Shown piece after piece: positions 18,655 to 28,966 of a DNA stretch of 64,000 nt. The notes beneath the pieces were generated by a model, which saw only the letters and a list, made by a program, of their open reading frames with translations, searched no databases and was not told the DNA's origin. The stretch's first letter is position 1. The number at the start of each line of letters is the position of its first letter. Source of the stretch: Aureococcus anophagefferens (lineage: Eukaryota; Sar; Pelagophyceae; Pelagomonadales; Pelagomonadaceae); NCBI RefSeq assembly GCF_000186865.1, contig NW_008705561.1:1133559-1197558 (forward strand), in the 5' to 3' direction. The position numbers and the translations under genes are program-made.

Positions 18655-21600
18655 CTAGGCGTAGAGGTGCATGGTGACCTTGCCCGGGCTCGCGTTGGCG
18701 TACTTCTTCTCCGGGCCCGGCGGGCTCGGCGTGTTCTCGAGGTCGACGATCTCGATGGGGAGGAGCTGGCCGGACATGATGCACTTGGAGAGGTAGTCCT
18801 GGGACTCCTTGAGCACGGCGACCTGGTCGAAGGGCAGCGTGTCGTCGAAGGCGTCGAGGCCGACCTCCGCGGCGTAGTCGTGCATGAAACTCCCGAACTG
18901 CATCGCGAACTTGGCCTGCTTCTCCAAGGCGCCGCCCTTGGCGAAGGGCGACCCCGCGCCCTTGAGCGCCCCGAGGAGCGCCTTCTTCTCGATGAGCGCG
19001 CCGCCGGCGGCCGCGCACGCGTCGCGCGCGAGCTTGAGCACCGCCTTGCGCCACTCGGGGTAGACGGAAGCGACGTAGACGTAGCCCCCCGCGGGCGGCT
19101 TGCCCTTGAGCGCCTTGAGCTCCTTGGCCGCGTCGAGGCGCAGGGACCGCGCCGTGCCCTTGAGGAAGCCGTAGGACCGGTTCAGCGCCTTGTCGACGGG
19201 CGCCGCGGCGGGCCACGTCAAAGGCTCCCGTTTCTCGAGCACGTCGAACCAGACGTGGTGCGCGAAGTGGGGGCAGACCGGCGCGATGAGCGCGCACTCC
19301 AGCGCCACGTAGTCCGCCAGCAGCCCCGCGTGCATGGGCACGGACGACCGCACGCACCAGTCGCGGTACGCGTCGCGCGCGAGCTGGAGCCCGAACGCGC
19401 CCGCCTGGATGCCGTCGCGCCAGCGCATGGCCGTGTAGCAGGCCAGCGTCTCCGCGGCCAGCGACGCCATCTCGTTGGCGAAGGCCGTGTCGATCATGTA
19501 CGCGTCGCGCGGCGCGTCGGCGGGCCGGAGCTCGAGGGGGTCCGCGTGGCGGCCCGTCGCCTTGCGCGCGAACTCCTCCTCGACGTAGAGCATGTTGATG
19601 GCGCCGTCGGCGCGCTTCCGCTCGAAGTTGGCGTCCTCGAGGGAGTCGCCCGCGTCCGCGAGCGCGAAGCGCACCGCGTCGGCGGAGTAGAGCGCGCAGG
19701 CCTCGTCGAGCATGAGGAAGTTGCCCGTCGATTTCGACATCTTCTCGCCGTCGAGGAGCACGAAGCCGTTCGTGTACATGGACCGGGGCCAGCGCGTGGC
19801 CGCCTCGTCGGGCCAGATGGCCGCGTGGTTGTAGAGGCACATCGTCAGGTGGTTGCCGATGAGGTCCTTGCCCGAGACCCGCAGGTCCATGGGGTACCAG
19901 TACTGGAACTCGGCCCGCATTTTTGCGAGTAGGTCGTCGGGGACGGCGCAGGACCCGTCGACGGCCGCCGGGTGGGGCGCGCCCGTCACGTAGACGTAGT
20001 CCCAGACCGCGGCCGTCATCATCTCGGGCGCGACCGCGCCCTGCTCGGCGCCGTCGAGGTTCGTCGCGCCAAAGCCCTGGAGCACGTGGCAGACCGTGTA
20101 GTAGGCCATGTAGATCGTCGAGTCGGAGAGCGACTCGATGAGCCACGCGTCGTCCCAGGGGATGCGCGTGCCGAGGCCGAAGAGCCGCGAGCAGGCCCAC
20201 TCCTTCATCCAGCCGAGCGTGTACTTGAAGCGCGCGAGGCACTCCGGGTTGTAGGCCTCGAAGACGCCGTCGACGTGCGCGACGACCTTGTCGCGCCACT
20301 CCTGCTCGCCGTACTTGAGGTACCACTGCTCCGTGTGCGCGACGATGCAGTCCTCGCCCGACCGCGACACGATGGGCGACTCGGGCTCGAAGTAGAGCAG
20401 CGCGTCGCCGGACGCGACGAGCTCCGCCTTGACGAGCGGCTTGGCCGCCTCGACGCGCTCGCCCTTGTGGCCGCCGACGAGCATGACGCCGTAGTTGAAG
20501 CCGTTCAAATACGTCTCGCCCTTGGCGAGCTTGAGCTTCGCCTGGTCCTTCTGCGACGTGATCTCGAGCTTCTCGCACCAGTACTCGGCCGACTTGTCCG
20601 AGCTCCAGGACTCCTTCTTGCCGTCCTCGGAGCCCGCGACGGTGATGTTGATGATGGGCACGACGTCGAAGGGCGCGACCCACTCCTCCTTGACGCCGAA
20701 CTTGGCGCGGAGCTTCTCGTCGTGCTTCAGCTCGTGGAGCGCGATCCAGTCGTCGGGCGCGTCCGAGGGCACGGACGTGACGACGCCCGTGCCCTTGGTC
20801 ATCGAGATCGTCGTCAGCGGGAGCACGTAGACGACGGGGAACGTGGCCAACGGCGCCTTCAGCGGGCACCCGATCAGGTCCTGGCCCTTGAAGTCGGCGC
20901 CGACCTGGTCGACGGCGCCCCAGGTCCGCGCGTAGCCGGAGAAGACGTCCGGCCCGTTGTCGTTCTTCGCGAAGGAGCCCTGGTGGGCCAGCCCGACGGC
21001 GGACCGCTTCGACATGACGAAGACGTCGCCCGACGCCTGGCGGTAGCAGCCGTAGGCGCCCTCGGGCAGCACGTAGCAGTTCGTCTGGCCGTACATCGTC
21101 TCCGGGCGCAGCGTCGCGGGCACGAGGTAGACCTTGGCGCCGCCGCAGGCCGCGAGGCACGCGGGCTTGGGCTCGGCGACCTCGAGCTTGATCAGCGTGT
21201 ACTCCTGGGGGCCGACGCCCTCGCCGGACGCGCGGTCGTGGTCCGCGCAGCACTGCGCGTCCTTGACCGCGTAGACGTTCGCGCGCTTGCCGTAGGCCAT
21301 CTTGCCCGCGGCTTTCAACTTCTCGAACTGCCAGCGCACGAAGGAGTCGTAGTAGGGGTTCTTGTTCGTCGTGATGAAGGACCGGCGCCAGTCGATGGAC
21401 GTGCCGAACAATTTCAGGTCCGCGACGCCGTAGGGCGGGAAGTAGTCCAACCACTTGAACGGCTCCGCGAACGCGCCGATCTCCGACGGCTCGATGCCCA
21501 TCTTCTCCAACGCCTGCCACTGGTAGGACGTGCCCGCGGCCTTGGACTGGACCTTGGCTTTTTTGGCCTTGCCCTTCTTGCCGAGCGCGGCCATCTCCTT

Positions 21601-22292
21601 CTCCAGGTCGTCGACCTTCGCCGACTGCTTCGCCTCGGCCGCCGCGGCGGCCTCGGCGGCGCCGGGGAAGACGGGCGGGTTCCCGTAGGCCTCGACCTCG
21701 CCCTTGAGCTTGTTCGCCGCCGCCTGGATGGGCATGCCCGTGCAGTGGAACCCGAAGGGGAAGAGCACGTTGTAGCCCTGGAGCCGCTTGAACGACGCCG
21801 CGAACTCGGCCTTGGTCAGGGAGAAGGCGTGGCCCAGGTGCAGGCGCCCGTTCATGTAGGGGTACCTAGAGGAGCGGCGCGTCGGGTCGGCCGCCGCGCG
21901 CGCGTCGTCGCGCTCTCGTCCTTTGCGTTCGGGGCGCGTCAGACGGCGGTCGGGGACCGCGGGAGGCAGGCAGCGCGGCCGCATGCTCCCGGGAAGGTTC
22001 ATCCGGACGAGGCCGGGTCCCGGGACAAATGCGGCGCTGGTCTCCAAGTTCCCGTGCTGCATCACTCGCGGCGAAGTGCGGTTCGGGCGTCGCGGACGCG
22101 GGCGCCGCGCGGGAAGGTCACGAAGAACTTGGGCCGGCCGTCCTCGACGGCGTCGGCGGAGAACGTCGCCTCGCGCTCCCACTGCGCCTGCACAGATTGC
22201 TCCATGGCGATGAGCGCGTCGCGCCGCTTCGACGGCTGCGCGCCCGTCGCCGCCGCCGCGCCCTTCGGGGGCGGAGGCGGTTTGTCGGCCAT
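18655..22292 (-). CDS. LARS1: Cytosolic leucyl-tRNA synthetase
   Basis: Exons 22292-22111 and 21865-18655 encode 1130 residues, the usual size for the archaeal/eukaryotic cytosolic enzyme. It charges tRNA-Leu. Splicing out 21866-22110 (245 nt, GCGCGG donor, CTAG acceptor) rebuilds FVTFPYPYMNGRLHLGH, which contains the class I HIGH motif (HLGH). KMSKS is intact (GEKMSKSTGNF). The CP1 editing domain lies between, with a family-typical TLRPETMYGQTN segment, and the C-terminus has the eukaryote-type extension ending VTMHLYA. I chose the start at MADKPPPPPKG because the sequence beyond it is not conserved-looking. There is no targeting peptide, so it is the cytosolic form. It lies head to head with the STK36-like kinase, about 1 kb apart. 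Confidence 0.95.
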
Positions 22293-23346
22293 GGTCTTGC
22301 GCTTCCGCGTGTGCTGCGTCCCCGCGGTCGACGACGAGAGCCGCGTCGCGGAGTCGGGCAGTGCGGCTCGGCGAGCAAAGGCAAGCAAGCTCGATTGCGC
22401 TTCGACGCTTCTCCGGTGAGGGCGGGGGTCCGAGTACGTCGGGCCTCATTCGCGGCCGTGCTCGAGCAGCTCTACGACCAGACCACCGACATCGTCAACA
22501 ACGCAAGCACCGTGCATGATGCTGAAGCCAGGATCGAAGCGGATGCGACAAGACCAGCACTCATTGCGGTCGTCGACAAGGTTATGTGGCTGCGCGTAGC
22601 AAGTGTGTCGTACCATAGCCTCTTACGCGCGCCAGCGCTAGCGTAATGCCGTTTAAGCCATGATTTTACTATGAGCGGACCACACGTCGTAAAACTATGC
22701 ACGTCCAAGCTTGCACGGATCAATCCGCAGAGACCCGCTCGACCAAGCACGCACTGCGCAGACGCCAAGGCGGCGCGATCGACTCGGAGCCTAACTCGGA
22801 GCGCAGAGCGAGGTCCGAGAAACCGTTGGACCCCCCTTCACAAGGAGTTCATGGGCAGCAACTACGACCTCAACGTCATGATCGCGAAACTGACGACGAC
22901 GGCACGCAACTTCGTCGAAAACGGGTGCGACCCGTTCCGCGAACGCGCCGAGGTGCCGCCCGGCCTCCATGACGCACCTGTCCTTTAGCGCGTGATAGGG
23001 GCGTCTCATAATCTCCAAAGCAGCCTCGCAGCCTTCCCGGGCAACGCGCGCGCGTCCCGACGCAGGCTGCGGACTTCTGGCGCGCGTCCCGACCTAGGCT
23101 GAGGTCTTCAGCCTAAAGCCCCGCGCGGCCGCCCCACGAAAAAAAAACTTCAATGCCGACCTTGATTTCAATTTTGAGAGAGGACGACTGCCGGGAGGTG
23201 GGCAGCACTGTTCCCCGCAGCGCGGCGGCGGTCGTCCGCGGTCGCGGCGGTGGCGTGAGCGTTACGCGGCCGGCGCAGCGCTGCCGCGGACGCCTCGCGC
23301 CTCGGCCATGGTGCGGCCCCGCGCCCAGCCGCCGCCGCAGCCGGCG
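22293..23346. other. Divergent intergenic region, AT-richer, with weak coding fragments
   Basis: About 1 kb between LeuRS and the kinase, clearly less GC-rich than its surroundings (22450-23000). Two + strand stretches read like protein but lack a good start: one around 22455-22640 (contains LEQLYDQTTDIVNNAST) and one around 22848-22985 (contains NYDLNVMIAKLTTTARNF). They could be exons of a small gene or remnants of a mobile element. A 32-bp tandem duplication sits at 23049-23112. No RNA gene is recognised. Confidence 0.4.
23049..23112. repeat. 32-bp tandem duplication
   Basis: Two head-to-tail copies (23049-23080 and 23081-23112) start CGCGCGTCCCGAC and differ at a few positions. They lie 235 bp upstream of the kinase start. 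Confidence 0.75.
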
Positions 23347-26300
23347 ATGAAGCAGGGCAACCACGAGAACTACATCGTCCTCGAGCGCGTCGGCGAGGGC
23401 TCCTTCGGCGCGCGCGCCGCGTCCCCGCGCCGAAAAACCGCGCCGCACCGCTCCGTCCGCAGGCAAGGTCTACAAGGGCCGGCGCAAGTTCACCGGGCAG
23501 ACCGTCGCGCTCAAGTTCATCAGCAAGCACGGCAAGTCGGAGCGCGACATGCGCAATTTACGCCAGGAGATCGCGATCCTGTCGGCGCTGGACCACGAGA
23601 ACGTCGTGAAGATGTTCGACTACTTCGAGACGGAGCGCGAGTTCTGCGTCGTCACGGAGTTCGCGCAGGGCGAGCTCTTCGAGATTTTAGAGGAGGACGG
23701 CACGCTGCCCGAGGACACGGTGCGCGACATCGCCCGCCAGCTCGTCAAGGCCCTGCACTACCTCCACTCGCAGCGCATCATCCACCGGGATTTGAAGCCC
23801 CAGAACGTGCTCCTGGGCGCGAACGGCCGCGTGAAGCTCTGCGACTTTGGGTTCGCGAGAGCGATGTCCATGGACACGATCGTGCTCACGTCCATCAAGG
23901 GCACGCCGCTCTACATGGCGCCGGAGCTCGTCAAGGAGCAGCCCTACGACCACACGGTGGACCTCTGGAGCCTGGGGGTGATCCTCTTCGAGCTGCTCGT
24001 GGGGCAGCCGCCGTTCTACACGAACTCGATCTACTCGCTCATCAACCACATCGTCAAGGACCCCGTGGTCTTCCCGTCCCACGTCTCGGAGCAGTTCGAG
24101 TCCTTCCTGAGCGGCCTCCTCCAGAAGGACCCGCGGAAGCGGCTCGCGTGGCCCCAGCTCCTCGAGCACCCGCTCGTGCAGGACACGGCCGAGGACGAGG
24201 CGCGCGCGGCGCGGGACCTGGCCTTCTACGGCGACTGCGGCGGCGCGGGCCCGCCGCGGGGGCGGCTCGAGCGCTTCCTCGAGTACCTCGGCGGCGGCAC
24301 GATGACGGACCGCGGCCTCGACATCGTCGAGGAGGAGGAGCCGTCGCCGACGTCGAGCCACAAGGGCGGCCGGTCCGGCGACCTGAGCCCCATGGAGGAG
24401 ACGCTCCGCGAGGCCATGCCGCCGCCGCCGCCGCGGGAGCGCAAGCCCGCGACGCCCGCGACGCCGGCCCGGGGCGACGCCGGCGGCGAGGGCTCGCCGC
24501 CGCTCGCGCGCGTCCGCGCGTGGCTCGACGGCCCGGACTCCGCGGCGTCGAGCCGCGGCGCGGCCTACGCGCCGCAGCTCCGCGACGCGCTGAGCGCCGT
24601 CGCCGAGGCGCGCGGCGGCGCGGGCTGGGCCGCCGCCGTCGTCGACTGCTGCGACCGCGGCGTCGCGGCCGCGCGGGAAAAAGGTGGGACGCCGGAGGAC
24701 CGCGACGCCATGGGCCTCGCGCTGCCGCCCTGCGTCGCCGTGCTCGACGCCTGCCTCGGCGCCGACGACGGCGACGACGGCGCCGTCGCCGCCTTCGCGC
24801 TGGCCGCCAAGCTCGTGGGGTCGCCGCCGTGGCTCCGCGACCGCAGCGACGACGAGGGCCGGCCCTTCGTGCCCACGTCCGCGCGCTGGGCCCTGGCGGC
24901 GGCGCTGCGCAAGGCGCTCGCGGCGGAGCGGCCCACGGGCGCGGCGGCGGCGGCGGCCGTGGCCTGCGCGACGGCGTGCCTGCGGCGCGCGACGCCCGCG
25001 ACGCTCGACGTGCTCCTCGCGCACCAGCTCCCCAAAGCGCTCGCGGCGCGGCTGGGCCTCGGCGGCGCCGACGCGCTCCCGGCGGCGCGGGCGCTGAGCC
25101 TGTTCCTCGAGCCGCCGCGGGCGTTGGCCATCTCCGCGCCGCCGACGCCGTTCCCGCTCTTCGCGGCGCGGCGCGACGACGGAAACGACGTCGCGGCCAC
25201 CGCGCGCGACGCCGAGGAGTCGGCGGCGCTGCTGCGGGAGCGCTTCGCCCTGCGCCGCCGCGTCGAGAAGGCCGTCTCGGAGGCCCTGGGGCCCGCGACG
25301 GCGCCGCCGGCGCTCGCGCTCTGCGACCTGCTCGACGCGGCGCGCCGCTGGCCGCCCGCGAAATTGGCCAAGGTGCTCCGCGTCGCGAGCCGCTGCTGCG
25401 GCGCGTCGTCGTCGGCGGCGCGGGCGCTGGGCCGCGCGCGGGACGATTTCTTGGTCGCGTTCCTCCTGGAGCGGCTCCGCGAGGCGCCGGGGGGCTACGT
25501 GGCGGGCGTGTGCCTCGCGGCGCTCGGCGCCTTGGCGCGCGCGGACGCGCTCGACGACGCGCGGACGCTCGAGGCCGTCGAGGCCGCGCGCGTCGCGCTC
25601 CACGGCGCCCAGGCCGAGGGCGACGTGCGCGTGCTCGGCGCGGCCGCGGGGCTGCTCGACGGCGCGCTCCAGGCCGCGCGCGCGCGCGCGGACGCCGCGA
25701 GCCGCCCGGGCTCCGCGGCGACGGCGGGGAGCGCCGGCGGCGACCCGCTCCGGGGGCCCAACGCCGTGGCGACGGCCGTGCTCAAGGCCGCGGCGGCGCC
25801 CAAGGCGCTCGGCGCCGTGTGGCGCGTGCTCACGTACGACGCGGCGAAGGCGCGCGTCGCCGACGCGTCGACGGAGAGCGACGACGCGTCCCTCGGCGCC
25901 GTCGACGAGGCGCCGGCGGACGCGTCGGGCCCCTTCCTGCCGCTGCTCGAGGGGAACCGGCTGGGCGCGCGGACGCGGGGCCTGCTCGACGCGCCGCTGC
26001 GGCTGCTGGCGCACGCGGCGACGCTCGTGCCCCTCATCGGCGCGCGGCTCCTCGCCGCCAAGCTCTGGGTGCCCCTGCTGGACCAGCTCGGCGACAAGCG
26101 GGGCGCCAACGAGCTGTCGCCCGCGGGCGCGGTCGCGGCGCTCGGCTGCCTGAAGGCGATGCTCGACGCGGCGCCGCCGGACGACCGGGCGCTGCTGCTG
26201 CTGCCGGAGGACGGCAGCGCGGGCGTCGCCGAGGCCTGCGCGGCGATCCTGGCGCCGCCCCACGCCGCGCGCGTCGCCGCGTGGCCCGACGGCGCCGACG

Positions 26301-27515
26301 GCGGCGCGGCGGGCGTCGGCGCGACGCTCGCGGCCGTCGCGCAGCTGCTGCGGGCGTCGCTCGCCGCCGAGGGCGGCGCGTCGACGCCCGGCGCCGCCGC
26401 GCCGGGCTCCGACGCGACGCGCGACGGCCGCCGCGGCGCACCGACGCCGCTCGCGCGCGCGCTCGCGCGCGCGGGCCTGGCGACGGCGCTCGCGCGGACC
26501 GTGGGCCGCACGGGCGCCTGCGACGAGCCCAAGCTCGCGAAGCGGCTGGACGACCACGCCCTATCGAGCGCCGCGGAGCTCCTGAGCCGCATCGCGCTCG
26601 TCGGGTCGCCGCTCGCGGGCGAGTGCGCGCGCGGCGACGCCGTCGCGGCGCTCGCGCGCGCGGGCGCCTTCGCCCCCGGCGCGCCGCCGCGCGCCGTCGT
26701 CAACGCGCTCTTGGTCGCGTCCCAGCTCGCGCGGTCCGCGGCCTGCGGCGACGGCCGCGACGGCGCCGCGGACGCCGAGGGCAGCGCGTGCGCCGCGGCG
26801 CTCGCGCGCGCGAAGCTCGAGCGGTTTCTCCCGAAGCTCCTGGACCACGCCGACGCCGCCGTGCGCTCCAAGGCCTGCAACCTCGTCGGCAACCTCTGCC
26901 GCCACAGCGCGAGCTTCTACGGCGCGCTCGCCGTCGGGTCGCCGGGGCAGTCGTCGCTCGCGGCCGTCGTCCGCGCGGCGTCCGACGGCGACGCGGCGAC
27001 GCGCAAGTTCGCCTGCTTCGCCCTGGGCAACGCCGCCTTCCACAGCGCCGCGCTCTACGCCGACCTCGCGCCCGCCGTCGCGCCGCTCGTCGCGGCGCTC
27101 CGCGGCGACGACGACGAGAAGACGCGCGCGAACGCCGCGGGCGCGCTGGGCAACCTCGCGCGCAACGGCGGGCAGCTCGCGAGGCACCTCGTGGACCACG
27201 GCGCGCCCAACGCCCTGCTCAAGGCCGCGCGCGCGGACCCGGCCGCGGCGCCGCGCCGCATCGCGCTCTTCTCGCTCGGCGCGTCCGCCCGCGTCCCTTC
27301 CGCGGAAACCTCGCTCGACCGTCGCGTCGCGCGCAGGCACGCTCGCCGCGTGGACGGCCGTCCGGTCGACGCTCACGGCCCAGCCCCTGCGGAGCTACCT
27401 CGACGAGGCGCTCCAGGACGGCGCGGCCGCAAAGGACCCGACGCAGCGCAAGTACGCCTCGCGGCTCAAGGCGAAGTTGCAGGCGCCGGCCTCCGACGCG
27501 AGCAGGCGTCGCTGA
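23347..27515 (+). CDS. STK36: Fused/STK36-like serine/threonine kinase with ARM repeats
   Basis: Exons 23347-23407, 23463-27278 and 27337-27515 encode 1351 residues, close to the usual length of Fused kinases. Both introns (55 and 58 nt) have GCGCG donors, and splicing yields [17 protein letters not shown] and LFSLGTLAAW. The N-terminal kinase is complete: G-loop, VALKF Lys, [15 protein letters not shown] and a YMAPELV activation segment. It most resembles the ULK/Fused group. The Ala-rich middle leads into armadillo-type repeats near the C-terminus ([15 protein letters not shown] and [12 protein letters not shown]). In flagellates Fused homologues act in cilium central-pair assembly; in plants (TIO) they act in cytokinesis. 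Which applies here is not shown by the sequence. Confidence 0.92.
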
Positions 27516-27569
27516 GAGCACCCCACCCCGCGCTTCGATCGTTCCCGCGTTACTCCGCTTGTGTTGAAG

Positions 27570-27914
27570 TTAGGTTAAGGGACGGTCGCGCCCTACTGCG
27601 GGCCCCGGCTCGTGGACCGCTTCTTGATGACTCCGTGCAAGCTCCGGCGCGGCGGCGACGGGCGCCTCGGCCACCTCCTCGGGCACGGCCTCGGTCTCCG
27701 CGAAGGACTCGTTCGGCGACCCCGGCGCCTCCTCGGGCTCGGGCCGTGCCTCGGGCGCCTCCTTCGTCTCCTCGACGCTCTTCGTGGGCTCCGGGATGAG
27801 CTTCGCCGCGGGCTCGGGCTGGCCCTCTTTCTCCGGCACGAGCGTCGCGTGGACCGGCTCCGGGAGCTCTCGGCTCCCGAGCGCGCAGAGGATGCGGTCG
27901 AGCAATGCGGCCAT
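27570..27914 (-). CDS. Small acidic Pro/Glu-rich protein
   Basis: From the ATG at 27914 the frame gives 114 residues. The first part is [20 protein letters not shown], a short amphipathic helix. The rest is a Pro/Glu/Ala-rich disordered tail ([18 protein letters not shown] and similar), ending about 50 bp from the kinase stop. The unusual acidic composition is not what a shadow frame usually gives here. It is divergent from the MYND gene at 28043 (128 bp between starts). Function unknown. Confidence 0.45.
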   Translation of the reverse strand: MAALLDRILCALGSRELPEPVHATLVPEKEGQPEPAAKLIPEPTKSVEETKEAPEARPEPEEAPGSPNESFAETEAVPEEVAEAPVAAAPELARSHQEAVHEPGPAVGRDRPLT

Positions 27915-28042
27915 GTTCGGGCAGCGAGCAATAGTGTAATCTCGCCGGGCTGCGCTGGCGCTGGTTGCAGTCATCTTGCATACCATGTTGCCTTTGGGGC
28001 AGCCATAGTGGCGACGCTCTGTCCGGCGTGCGGGAGGTCGCG

Positions 28043-28936
28043 ATGATCCGCACGTTCGACGAGAATGGCATGACATCGAGGGTGGTGCCTCTGATGAAAG
28101 ACCGCGGTCATTGGGAGACTCAACGGGAAACACTGGCTCGAGGGAAGAAACTGAATGCGTGCACGAACTGCCGTGTTGTCAGTGCGGACAAATGCAAGCG
28201 GTGCGCGCGGTGCACAAGCGCCTGGGCGCGGTACTGCGGACGTGAGTGCCAGCGGGCGCATTGGTCGAAACACAAAAAGGTGTGCGGGACGAAACACCCG
28301 TGTCCGCTCTGCATGGAGCGCGCGGACACCGATGGAAACCACGTGATGTGCTTCGAGTGTGGATTCTTTGCCTGCGAGACGTGTCAGTTTCCCGGGTACT
28401 GCCCGGGGTGCGGATCTGAAGACGGCGCCGAAGCAGGGCGCAAGGCCCTGGTGCTGCGCAACCTGCTCGCCGCGAAGCCGACGGGCCGACACGTGAGCGA
28501 AGCTCTCTATTGGCTTGGCAAATATTTCCTCAAGGGCGAGGAAGGCGTCCCGATGGTGCCCGATCTCGCGATGGGATTTTTCGAGCTTTCGCTATACGAA
28601 GGCTGCGCCACCGCCGGAGTGGAGTTCTTCAATGTATGTAGTGCCATCGGCCAGGTCGACAGCGGTCTCCCGTTCCTCGCGCGCGCCCTCTCGATGCCTG
28701 GAAACGATTTGAATGCAAGGTCCCGCCAGAGCTGCGAGGACTGCGCCCGAACGCACATGGTGGCAGCGGAGTTCCGGGGCACGCTTGACGAGTTCCTGGC
28801 GGCGAAGGACACCCTCCCGGCACAGAGCATCATGGCCCACTCGAGCGTTCTTGAGCGGCTCCTGGCTGCCTGGGATGAAAGATGTCCAGCCGCTGCCACG
28901 GCCTCGGCGGCCCCGACGCCCGCCACGGAAACGTAG
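28043..28936 (+). CDS. MYND zinc-finger protein with second Cys-rich module
   Basis: A 297-residue protein with no intron. A MYND finger lies at about residues 40-80 (CTNCR, CKRCARC, YCGRECQ, HWSKHKKVC). A second Cys-rich, RING-like cluster follows (CPLCMERAD, CFECGFFACETC, CPGCG). The C-terminal half has helical repeats of SEL1 flavour (ALYWLGKYFLKGEEG, MGFFELSLYEGCATAG). Such proteins are usually scaffolds or ubiquitin-pathway adaptors; the partner is unknown. The gene is visibly less GC-rich than those on either side. Its layout resembles the MYND/SEL1 gene at 40484-41542, so the two may be paralogues. Confidence 0.8.
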   Translation: MIRTFDENGMTSRVVPLMKDRGHWETQRETLARGKKLNACTNCRVVSADKCKRCARCTSAWARYCGRECQRAHWSKHKKVCGTKHPCPLCMERADTDGNHVMCFECGFFACETCQFPGYCPGCGSEDGAEAGRKALVLRNLLAAKPTGRHVSEALYWLGKYFLKGEEGVPMVPDLAMGFFELSLYEGCATAGVEFFNVCSAIGQVDSGLPFLARALSMPGNDLNARSRQSCEDCARTHMVAAEFRGTLDEFLAAKDTLPAQSIMAHSSVLERLLAAWDERCPAAATASAAPTPATET

Positions 28937-28966
28937 CTGCGAGTAAGACGACCATAACAACCTTAC

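Noticed and set aside
23140..23185. AT-rich sequence resembling the end of a family B introner
   Set aside because: Only short, gapped similarity around TTCAATGCCGACC is visible, with no terminal repeat or 8-bp duplication, so it cannot be claimed as a copy.
23687..26557. Minus-strand open frame of about 950 codons opposite the STK36-like kinase
   Set aside because: It is the mirror of a confidently identified gene and is extremely Arg-rich, so it is not independent coding sequence.
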